Shown here piece by piece: positions 1-4,670 of a DNA stretch of 6,554 nucleotides; position 1 is the first letter of the stretch, and each line of letters opens with the position of its first letter. Both the position numbers and the translations under genes were made by a program. This DNA is from an uncultured Campylobacter sp. (GTDB taxonomy: Bacteria; Campylobacterota; Campylobacteria; Campylobacterales; Campylobacteraceae). The stretch spans positions 1 through 6,554 of the forward strand of contig NZ_CALIIS010000098.1 of NCBI RefSeq assembly GCF_938017705.1, written 5' to 3'. The notes below the pieces were generated by a model. That model worked only from the letters and a program-made list of their open reading frames with translations, searched no databases and was not told where the DNA came from.

Positions 1-734
1 CTTTGCATCGCGCCGAGGTTTATTTTGCGTATCTGTCCGTTTGCATCGATACGCCAAATTTTACCGCTTAAAAGATCCTCGCCCCAGTCGCTAATTAAAA
101 TTTCGCCGTTTTTTCCGCGCGCTATGCCGTAGAAAACCCCCTTCATATTGGCAAAGATCGAAATTTCGCGAGATTTCAGATCCATGCTTAGCACGCGCCC
201 CGGGACCTTTCCGCTAAGATCGAAGGTAGTAATCAGAAGCTTGTCGCCTTTAGCCAAAAGTCCGTTTGGGCTACCTAGCGATGGATCAATGCGCGCAAAC
301 TCATCCGCGGTGCGCGAGAGCAAGTCGATGCGCCAGATCGTCCCACGCGCGGGATCGCTTGCGAGCAAAACCTCGCTACCGAGCGCTACGACGTCGTTTA
401 AGGCCTGCGCTCCCTCGATTTTTAGATTAAAAACCTCCTGACCTTTGCTAAAGCCTCTGATCGCATCCAGATCGCACACGTAGAGCACGCCCTTGATCTG
501 CGCCATTCCGCCAGGATTTACCAGATCGTCTATAAAATTGGTCTCAACGACGTTGGAATTTTTTACGATCCTGCTTATAAAGCCGCTTCTGCCTAGCGAA
601 TCTTCGTTTTTGCCGCGATTTGCGATGTAAAAAGCGTCCTCAGTGATTAGCGAACCCTCGGGCGCACTGAATCCATCGAGCTCCAAGCCGAAAAGCGCGC
701 CCGCCAAGGCGCACGAAAGTAGAACTTTTTTCAT
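1..734 (-). CDS. Exported SMP-30/NHL-like beta-propeller protein, 5' part (runs off left edge)
   Basis: The gene is read from an ATG at 734 toward position 1: 244 codons are visible without a stop, and the 3' end lies outside the window. The ATG follows an AAGGAG Shine-Dalgarno (740-745) at 5 nt spacing. Residues 1-16 (MKKVLLSCALAGALFG) form a short Sec signal peptide. Cys8 is too early for a convincing lipobox, so a periplasmic location is likelier than a lipoprotein. The rest is a repeating beta-strand pattern with blades ending in IWRID (133-137 and 226-230), plus APEGSL (24-29), NPGGM (73-77), SPNGLL (155-160) and ISDWGED (214-220). This resembles the SMP-30/gluconolactonase/NHL propellers, where a Glu, an Asn and an Asp bind the metal; Glu26, Asn157 and Asp216 are candidate ligands by pattern only. 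The substrate is unknown. It shares the strand of lptB but is about 650 bp beyond it, so it probably has its own promoter. Fold assignment is fairly sure; an enzymatic role is not. Confidence 0.8.
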   Translation of the reverse strand, partial: MKKVLLSCALAGALFGLELDGFSAPEGSLITEDAFYIANRGKNEDSLGRSGFISRIVKNSNVVETNFIDDLVNPGGMAQIKGVLYVCDLDAIRGFSKGQEVFNLKIEGAQALNDVVALGSEVLLASDPARGTIWRIDLLSRTADEFARIDPSLGSPNGLLAKGDKLLITTFDLSGKVPGRVLSMDLKSREISIFANMKGVFYGIARGKNGEILISDWGEDLLSGKIWRIDANGQIRKINLGAMQ

Positions 735-764
735 AATCTCTCCTTGATCTCGCCAAAATTTTAA

Positions 765-818
765 GAATTTTAAAATTTTAAGGGAAGCGACGAGTGCCGG
801 GTTAAAATTTTAAAATTC
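765..818. repeat. Perfect 17-bp inverted repeat upstream of the propeller gene
   Basis: GAATTTTAAAATTTTAA (765-781) is the exact reverse complement of 802-818, separated by 20 bases (782-801). On the minus strand it lies 31 to 84 nt upstream of the propeller start codon. It is therefore either a 5'-leader hairpin with a C-rich loop or a symmetric operator. Each arm is itself nearly palindromic (AATTTTAAAATT), and related words recur in other spacers of this window. Part of the match may therefore reflect low complexity rather than function. Confidence 0.6.
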
Positions 819-949
819 GCAGCGAGCTTTAAGATGAGCGAAATTTAAACCCGCAGAGCAAATAAAAGTGCAATTTTAGTTAAACGAGTCGGTAAAATTT
901 AGGACGAAATTTCGGAATTTGCTCTAAGTTTTGTGAAATTAAATGCATA

Positions 950-955
950 ATTATA
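950..955 (-). promoter_or_regulatory. Candidate -10 box (TATAAT) for the propeller gene
   Basis: The minus strand reads TTTTACATATAAT, with a perfect TATAAT at 955-950. Campylobacter sigma-70 promoters rely on an extended -10 and T-rich upstream sequence rather than a -35 box, and none is seen here. A start near 943 would give a leader of about 210 nt containing the 765-818 inverted repeat. The region is A+T-rich, so a chance match is possible. Confidence 0.3.
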
Positions 956-981
956 TGTAAAATTCTATGCTAAATTTTACA
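956..981. repeat. 9-bp inverted repeat (hairpin or operator-like)
   Basis: TGTAAAATT (956-964) pairs exactly with AATTTTACA (973-981) around the 8-base loop CTATGCTA. It lies immediately upstream (minus strand) of the TATAAT candidate at 950-955, so a protein binding here could contact or block RNA polymerase. It is A/T-rich and has no run of T directly after it on either strand, so it is not a good terminator. Confidence 0.4.
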
Positions 982-1182
982 ATTTTGATTTGCAGATAGC
1001 GTAAATTTATATTTTTATCTGTTCGCTTTGTAGCGTGAGGGTGTCGAATAAAAGGCGACATCATAGCTCAAGACGACGTAATAAGCGCGATAAGGACGAT
1101 GAAATAGCCGGAGGCGCCATGCGATAAAGCAGGCGATTGCGCGGAATTTTAAATTTTAAAGGTGCAGGGATGGTTAAAGTAC

Positions 1183-1200
1183 CGCGATAATTGGATCGCG
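1183..1200. other. Small GC hairpin in the spacer
   Basis: CGCGAT (1183-1188) pairs with ATCGCG (1195-1200) around the loop AATTGG. On the plus strand it is followed by AGAGTTTTAT, a weak terminator-like tail, but no plus-strand gene lies just upstream. On the minus strand no T-run follows. Function unknown. Confidence 0.3.
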
Positions 1201-1214
1201 AGAGTTTTATAAAT

Positions 1215-1254
1215 GATAAAACGTCATTGATTTGATAAACGATAAAACGCCGTT
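1215..1254. repeat. Short direct repeat GATAAAACG
   Basis: GATAAAACGTCATT (1215-1228) and GATAAAACGCCGTT (1241-1254) match at 12 of 14 positions with a 26-bp period. A partial third word, TTGATAAAC, lies between them. Two copies are too few to call iterons or an array; the period puts both copies on roughly the same face of the helix. Confidence 0.35.
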
Positions 1255-1306
1255 AAAATGCAGCGCCGCCGCGGCTTGCCACGCGCAAAATCACGTTAAA
1301 TGTAAA

Positions 1307-1354
1307 ATCTAAATTTAGATGCTCGTTAAATTTAAAATTTACGTAAATTTAAAA
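1307..1354 (-). terminator. A/T palindromes downstream of lptB, possible weak terminator
   Basis: Just past the lptB stop (minus strand) lie AAATTTACGTAAATTT (1335-1350, a perfect palindrome, extending to 1331-1354 with one mismatch) and then ATCTAAATTTAGAT (1307-1320, also perfect) followed by TTTT. No G+C-rich stem is present, so this is a poor classical intrinsic terminator. It is the only obvious candidate for ending the S4-tsaE-lptB transcript before the long spacer. Confidence 0.3.
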
Positions 1355-1390
1355 CCTGAGGCGAGCCGTCGGCGATAAGTAGCGATAAAT

Positions 1391-2113
1391 TTAGATTATA
1401 AAATCCTCGCCGAGGTAGAATTTGCGCACATTTGGATCGTTAGCTATTTCTTTTGCGGTGCCGCCTGCAAACAGCTCGCCGTCCTTGATGACGTAGGCGC
1501 GGTCACAGATCGCAAGCGTCTCGCGGACGTTGTGATCGGTGATGAGCACGCCGATGCCAAGATCGCTTAAATCGCGCACGATCCTTTGGATGTCGCTAAC
1601 CGCGATCGGATCGACTCCCGCAAATGGCTCGTCCAAAAGCAGAAATTTCGGCGTTATCATCAGGCTTCGCGCGATCTCGCAGCGTCTGCGCTCGCCGCCG
1701 CTTAGGCTCACGCCTTTACGCTGGCGGATCGGCTCGATGTTGAGCAGATTTAACATCTCATCGACCTTTTGCAATGCTTCGGCCTTGTTTTTGTAGGTGA
1801 TCTCCGCAGCGAGCATTAAATTTTCCTCAACGCTAAGCTCCTTAAAAACGCTACTTTCCTGTGGCAGGTAGCCAATGCCGAGTTTGGCGCGCTTGTGAAG
1901 CGGAACTTTTGCGATGCTGCGCTCATCAAGTAATATATCGCCGCCGCCAGCGCTTATCAGCCCGCAGATCATATAAAACGTCGTGGTTTTGCCCGCTCCG
2001 TTGGGCCCCAGCAGCCCTACGATCTCGCCGTTGTAAAGCTCCAGCGAGATGCCCTTAATGATCGGCGTGCCTTTTATGGTTTTTTTAAGACTCCTGACTT
2101 CCAGTTTATGCAT
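1391..2113 (-). CDS. lptB: LptB, lipopolysaccharide export ABC transporter ATP-binding protein
   Basis: LptB is the cytoplasmic ATPase of the LptB2FG complex, which extracts lipopolysaccharide or lipooligosaccharide from the inner membrane and pushes it along the Lpt bridge to the outer membrane. At 240 aa it has the usual family length and all nucleotide-binding motifs: Walker A GPNGAGKTT (36-44), Q-loop Gln85 in LPQESS, signature LSGGE (137-141), Walker B FLLLDEP (157-163) and H-loop His194 in ITDHNVRET. The phrases GLLGPNGAGKTTTFYM and DEPFAGVDPIAV are typical of LptB and separate it from the related LivF/LivG proteins. The start ATG overlaps the tsaE stop by 8 nt (2106-2113), so translation is probably coupled. 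It is the last gene of a three-gene minus-strand operon. The lptA, lptC, lptF and lptG genes are not in this window. Nothing appears damaged. Confidence 0.95.
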   Translation of the reverse strand: MHKLEVRSLKKTIKGTPIIKGISLELYNGEIVGLLGPNGAGKTTTFYMICGLISAGGGDILLDERSIAKVPLHKRAKLGIGYLPQESSVFKELSVEENLMLAAEITYKNKAEALQKVDEMLNLLNIEPIRQRKGVSLSGGERRRCEIARSLMITPKFLLLDEPFAGVDPIAVSDIQRIVRDLSDLGIGVLITDHNVRETLAICDRAYVIKDGELFAGGTAKEIANDPNVRKFYLGEDFII

Positions 2114-2513
2114 AGCTTACCTCGTATTTTCGCCCTTGCGCGTGCGGCGTGATCCTCACTACGCAAAAATCAAGCTCATATTTTTTAAGTAAATTTATCA
2201 AATTTTCATCCGCCCATTCGATCAGATGAAGCCCCTCTTCAAATAAATTTTCAAATAGTCCGTTTTTTAAAATCCCCTCACAGCCACCGTTATAGATGTC
2301 GTAATGATAAATTTCGCCGTAGTTTTGCATGATTGAAAATGTTGGCGAGCTTACATTTTCATCCGATCCGTGCGCTCGCACGATCGCGCGCGCAAGCGTT
2401 GTTTTGCCGCTGGCAAGATCGCCGATTAATAAAATTATGCCGCTTTTTGGCAGAGCCTGCACGAGGCGCGAAATTTCATCCTCGCCGCAGACGAGTTCAA
2501 AGCTCTTGGGCAT
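2106..2513 (-). CDS. tsaE: TsaE, tRNA t6A-modification ATPase
   Basis: TsaE works with TsaB and TsaD to make N6-threonylcarbamoyladenosine at position 37 of ANN-decoding tRNAs; its ATPase activity resets the TsaBD complex. With the ATG at 2513 the protein is 135 aa. Visible hallmarks are Walker A GDLASGKTT (31-39), VSSPTF (54-59, the family switch motif), HYDIYN (70-75) and LIEWAD (97-102). The start is ambiguous: an in-frame GTG at 2528 would add MSRQS, but it has no Shine-Dalgarno. The ATG has AGG (2520-2522) at 6 nt spacing, so I prefer it. The 5' end overlaps the upstream S4 gene by 17 nt and the 3' end overlaps lptB by 8 nt, so the three genes form one compact translational unit. Identification is firm; only the first five residues are in doubt. 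Confidence 0.93.
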   Translation of the reverse strand: MPKSFELVCGEDEISRLVQALPKSGIILLIGDLASGKTTLARAIVRAHGSDENVSSPTFSIMQNYGEIYHYDIYNGGCEGILKNGLFENLFEEGLHLIEWADENLINLLKKYELDFCVVRITPHAQGRKYEVSYA

Positions 2514-2742
2514 ACTTTGCCTGCTCACTTTTGGGCGTATTTTTCGCGCTAGGAAAGGCTAGGACTTTAAAGCTTTGTTTTCTATCCAAAAAGCTTATCG
2601 TGATTACATCGCCGATTTTAAGCTCTTTGGCGGGCTTTGCTACGACGCCGTTTACGGCTACGACGCCGCTTTTGCACATATCTTCGCTGATGGCGCGCCG
2701 CTTGGTGATATTTACTGCGTTTAAAAATTTATCGATTCTCAT
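2497..2742 (-). CDS. Short S4-domain RNA-binding protein
   Basis: This 81-aa protein is almost entirely an S4 RNA-binding domain. It begins MRIDKFLNAV, followed by NITKRRAISEDMCKSG (11-26), VAVNGVVAKPAKELKIGD (28-45) and a strand VITISF (46-51), the classic helix-helix-strand S4 signature. It has a basic tail. It belongs with the small Hsp15/HslR- and RqcH-partner-like S4 proteins that bind structured RNA, often on the large ribosomal subunit. Here it is shorter than E. coli Hsp15, so I give no symbol. The frame stays open upstream to 2892, but that extension would run through the argG promoter and into argG, and it has no S4 character. The ATG at 2742 starts exactly at the conserved RIDKFL motif. 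Its Shine-Dalgarno is weak, suggesting low or leader-dependent translation. It heads the operon with tsaE and lptB and is divergent from argG. The exact RNA target is unknown. Confidence 0.88.
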   Translation of the reverse strand: MRIDKFLNAVNITKRRAISEDMCKSGVVAVNGVVAKPAKELKIGDVITISFLDRKQSFKVLAFPSAKNTPKSEQAKYAQEL

Positions 2743-2788
2743 AGGCGTGAGTTTAGCGATATTTGCCTTAAAAGCAACTATTAAACTA

Positions 2789-2801
2789 TTTTTGGTAGAA
2801 T
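2789..2801 (+). promoter_or_regulatory. Extended -10 promoter for argG
   Basis: TTTTTGG (2789-2795) followed by TAGAAT (2796-2801) matches the Campylobacter sigma-70 pattern: a T-rich stretch and extended -10 in place of a -35. Transcription would start near 2808, leaving a leader of about 22 nt before the argG ATG. The Shine-Dalgarno AAGGA is at 2820-2824, 6 nt from the start codon. No ARG box was recognised by eye. The minus-strand promoter for the S4 operon must also lie in 2743-2830, but I could not pick a clear box. Confidence 0.6.
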
Positions 2802-2830
2802 TTCGCCAAATTTTACGTAAAGGATTTGAG

Positions 2831-4054
2831 ATGGCAAAAAAAGATGTAAAAAAGGTCGTTTTGGCGTATTCTGGAGGACTTGACACTAGCATTATTTTAA
2901 AGTGGCTCGGCGATACTTACGGCTGCGATGTGGTGACTTTCACCGCAGATATCGGTCAGAACGAGGATTTGGAGCCGATCAAAAACAAAGCTGTGAAACT
3001 GGGCATCAAAAAGGAAAATATCTTCGTAGAGGATCTGCGCGAGGAATTTGTGCGCGATTACGTATTTCCGATGTTTCGCGCAAACGCCGTTTATGAGGGC
3101 GAGTATCTTTTAGGCACATCGATTGCCCGCCCGTTAATTGCTAAAAAACTAGTCGAGATCGCGAAAAAAACTGGCGCGGACGCCATAAGCCACGGTGCGA
3201 CTGGCAAGGGTAACGATCAAGTCCGCTTCGAGCTTGGCGCATACGCGCTAAATCCCGATATTAAGGTGATTGCGCCGTGGAGGTTGTGGGATTTGAACTC
3301 TCGCGAGAAATTGCTTGCCTACGCTAAGAAAAACGGCATCGACATCGCCTCAAAGCCAGGCAAATCGCCGTATTCAATGGATGCGAATATCCTTCATATC
3401 TCCTACGAGGGCTTGGTGTTGGAAGATCCCGCTCATGCGCCTGAGGAGGATATGTGGCGATGGACCGTGAGCCCTAAAAATGCGCCCGATAAAAGCGAGA
3501 TCATCGAGATCGAATACAAACACGGCGATCCCGTAAAGCTAAATGGCAAGGCGCTTAAGCCGCACGAGATGCTAGCAGCGCTTAACGAGCTTGGCGCTAA
3601 AAACGGCATCGGCAGGCTCGATCTTGTTGAAAATCGCTACGTCGGTATGAAGAGTCGCGGCTGCTACGAAACTCCGGGCGGCACGATCATGCTAAAGGCT
3701 CACCGCGCGATCGAGAGCATCACGCTGGATCGCGGCGCAGCGCATCTAAAAGACGATCTGATGCCGCGCTACGCCGAGCTCATCTACAACGGCTTTTGGT
3801 TCAGCCCGGAGCGCTTGCTGCTCCAAGAGCTGATAAATAAATCCCAAGAGCACGTAAACGGCAAGGTTAAGCTAGAGCTTTATAAGGGCAACGTGACCGT
3901 GCTGGGCAGGGAAAGCAAGAGCGATAGCTTGTTTAATACCGATTTCGTGACGTTTGAAGAAGATAAAGTTTTTAATCAAAAAGACGGGGACGGATTTATC
4001 AAACTAAGCGCGTTAAGATTTATCATCGCGGGCAAGAATGGACGCAAGCTTTAG
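2831..4054 (+). CDS. argG: Argininosuccinate synthase
   Basis: ArgG joins citrulline and aspartate using ATP to form argininosuccinate, AMP and pyrophosphate, the penultimate step of arginine biosynthesis, in the cytoplasm. The protein is 407 aa, the normal length. It has the N-type PP-loop AYSGGLDTS (12-20) that binds ATP, TADIGQ (38-43), GTSIARP (95-101) and the substrate-binding GATGKGNDQVRFE (122-134). Further family motifs are APWR (148-151), SPYSMDANILHISYEG (179-194) and RGCYETPGG (276-284). The frame is open upstream to 2333, but that stretch overlaps the S4 and tsaE genes on the other strand. The ATG at 2831 has a good Shine-Dalgarno and begins MAKKDVKKVVLAYSGG, as in other Campylobacter ArgG proteins. 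It is apparently transcribed alone: divergent from the S4 gene and separated from rplI by a 172-bp spacer with a strong hairpin. No other arginine genes are present, so the pathway is dispersed. Confidence 0.97.
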   Translation: MAKKDVKKVVLAYSGGLDTSIILKWLGDTYGCDVVTFTADIGQNEDLEPIKNKAVKLGIKKENIFVEDLREEFVRDYVFPMFRANAVYEGEYLLGTSIARPLIAKKLVEIAKKTGADAISHGATGKGNDQVRFELGAYALNPDIKVIAPWRLWDLNSREKLLAYAKKNGIDIASKPGKSPYSMDANILHISYEGLVLEDPAHAPEEDMWRWTVSPKNAPDKSEIIEIEYKHGDPVKLNGKALKPHEMLAALNELGAKNGIGRLDLVENRYVGMKSRGCYETPGGTIMLKAHRAIESITLDRGAAHLKDDLMPRYAELIYNGFWFSPERLLLQELINKSQEHVNGKVKLELYKGNVTVLGRESKSDSLFNTDFVTFEEDKVFNQKDGDGFIKLSALRFIIAGKNGRKL

Positions 4055-4123
4055 CTGAAATTTTGCCACAGGGCGGACGGGCAAATTTCACAAAACGAAA
4101 TTTTAAAATTATCGGAAAAGCGC

Positions 4124-4183
4124 GAGCGGCTGCGGGCGAATTTCATAAAATTTCACGAAATTTTAGATCCGCCCGCGCCGCTT
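4124..4183 (+). terminator. Long nested hairpin after argG, probable terminator
   Basis: AGCGGC-T-GCGGGCG (4125-4138) pairs with CGCCCGC-GCCGCT (4170-4182): 13 G+C-rich pairs with one bulged T, plus a G-T closing pair (4124/4183). Inside the loop a second perfect stem, TAAAATTT / AAATTTTA, forms around CACG. Downstream is an A/T-rich tail ATAAAATTTTATAAATTT rather than a clean T-run. It sits about 70 nt after the argG stop and about 43 nt before rplI. Termination of argG is the simplest reading; a leader control of rplI-hslVU is the alternative. Confidence 0.5.
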
Positions 4184-4220
4184 ATAAAATTTTATAAATT
4201 TAAAGCTAAATTTAAAAGGA
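4182..4220 (+). promoter_or_regulatory. Possible promoter and RBS region of rplI-hslV-hslU
   Basis: TTATAAAATTTTATAA (4182-4197) is a perfect 16-bp palindrome containing two TATAAA words (4183-4188 and 4193-4198); the second is preceded by TTTT. Either could serve as a Campylobacter -10 box giving a very short leader. AAAAGGA (4214-4220) is a good Shine-Dalgarno 6 nt before the rplI ATG. An ATG at 4223 just before it is out of frame and closes after 10 codons. The promoter call is tentative because it partly overlaps the terminator hairpin. Confidence 0.35.
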
Positions 4221-4226
4221 TAATGG

Positions 4227-4670
4227 ATGAAAGTATTATTGATCAAAGACGTTAAGGGACTCGGAAAGGCGGGCGAGGTAAAGGAGGTCAAGGACGGCTA
4301 CGGCAATAACTTCTTAATCGGCAAAGGCTACGCCAAAGCCGCTACGACTGAGGTTTTGCGTAAATTTGAAGCGGATAAGAAAAAGCAGGCCGAGCTTGAA
4401 AAATATGAGGTCGCAAGCTTGCAGAAACTAGCCGAGGAGCTAGCCAAGATCCGCGTAAAGATTGTAAAGCAGGCGGGCGAGAGCGGCGCGCTTTTCGGCT
4501 CGGTTACCAAAGATGAGATCGCAACCGCGCTAAAAGAGCAAAAGGGGATCGAAATCGATAAGAAAATTTTAGAGATCGAGGCTATCAAAACGACCGGGAT
4601 CTACGACGTAAATGCTAAGCTAAAGCACGGCATAAGCGCTAAATTTGAGATAGAGGTGGCTAGTGTTTGA
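4227..4670 (+). CDS. rplI: 50S ribosomal protein bL9
   Basis: bL9 binds 23S rRNA near the base of the L1 stalk and helps limit frameshifting and hopping. The 147-aa length is typical. The N-terminal rRNA-binding domain carries the family signature GLGKAGEVKEVKDGYGNNFL (11-30), followed by IGKGYA (31-36). A long charged connecting helix runs about 40-80. The C-terminal domain contains GALFGSVT (87-94) and ends with the strand HGISAKFEIEVASV. The start ATG at 4227 has a clear Shine-Dalgarno and matches the universal MKVLLIKDV beginning. The gene overlaps hslV by 8 nt at its 3' end. Sharing an operon with the HslUV protease is a Campylobacter arrangement, and does not imply a shared biochemical task. 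Confidence 0.97.
   Translation: MKVLLIKDVKGLGKAGEVKEVKDGYGNNFLIGKGYAKAATTEVLRKFEADKKKQAELEKYEVASLQKLAEELAKIRVKIVKQAGESGALFGSVTKDEIATALKEQKGIEIDKKILEIEAIKTTGIYDVNAKLKHGISAKFEIEVASV
4653..4659 (+). promoter_or_regulatory. Shine-Dalgarno deciding the hslV GTG start
   Basis: GAGGTGG (4653-4659), inside the last codons of rplI, places GAGG 6 nt before the GTG at 4663. No ATG occurs near this position in the hslV frame. Together with the conserved sequence that follows, this fixes a non-ATG start coupled to rplI translation. Confidence 0.65.

Larger units (their letters stand above)
1087..1388. repeat. Scattered GCGATAA words (five copies)
   Basis: The heptamer GCGATAA (TTATCGC on the minus strand) occurs at 1087-1093, 1121-1127, 1184-1190, 1372-1378 and 1382-1388, all in one orientation. 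By eye I found only about two copies, near 5302 and 6106, in the rest of the window. Spacing is irregular, so this is not an iteron array or CRISPR. It could be a cluster of binding sites, debris of a degraded repeat, or chance. Confidence 0.35.
735..1390. other. Long gene-free spacer between lptB and the propeller gene
   Basis: No credible gene was found on either strand in these 656 bases. The flanks are A+T-rich and full of AAATTTTA and TAAATTT words forming many short palindromes. A G+C-richer patch (about 1021-1140) and another near 1261-1290 interrupt this. The longest open frames examined in the patch are a minus-strand frame (1018-1155) without an ATG or GTG start and a 30-codon GTG frame (1035-1127, plus) without a ribosome binding site. 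In C. jejuni, from memory, rpoN follows lptB directly; no rpoN-like sequence is visible here. The spacer must hold the end of the lptB operon and the promoter of the propeller gene; individual elements are listed separately. Confidence 0.7.

Noticed and set aside
148..441. Plus-strand open frame within the propeller gene
   Set aside because: It is the shadow of the minus-strand gene; the opposite frame has a signal peptide, a Shine-Dalgarno and propeller motifs.
1035..1127. 30-codon GTG frame on the plus strand, rich in Arg, Lys and Asp
   Set aside because: No Shine-Dalgarno, no recognisable family and low-complexity composition.
1087..1388. CRISPR array or replication-origin iterons
   Set aside because: The GCGATAA words are only 7 bp and irregularly spaced, with no uniform spacers and no dnaA-type neighbours.
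735..1390. tRNA, mobile element or degraded rpoN
   Set aside because: No tRNA-like cloverleaf, transposase remnant, target-site duplication or sigma-54 motif could be seen by eye.
2333..2830. Upstream open extension of argG (166 extra codons)
   Set aside because: It runs antisense through the S4 and tsaE genes, has no argininosuccinate synthase similarity, and the ATG at 2831 has its own promoter and Shine-Dalgarno.
2743..2892. N-terminal extension of the S4 protein
   Set aside because: It would overlap the argG promoter and the first argG codons, and the conserved domain begins exactly at the ATG at 2742.
4328..4588. Minus-strand open frames opposite rplI, hslV and hslU (for example 4328-4588, 4689-5033, 5663-6091, 6161-6520)
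   Set aside because: Ser- and Leu-rich antisense shadows of well-identified conserved genes with no ribosome binding sites worth noting.
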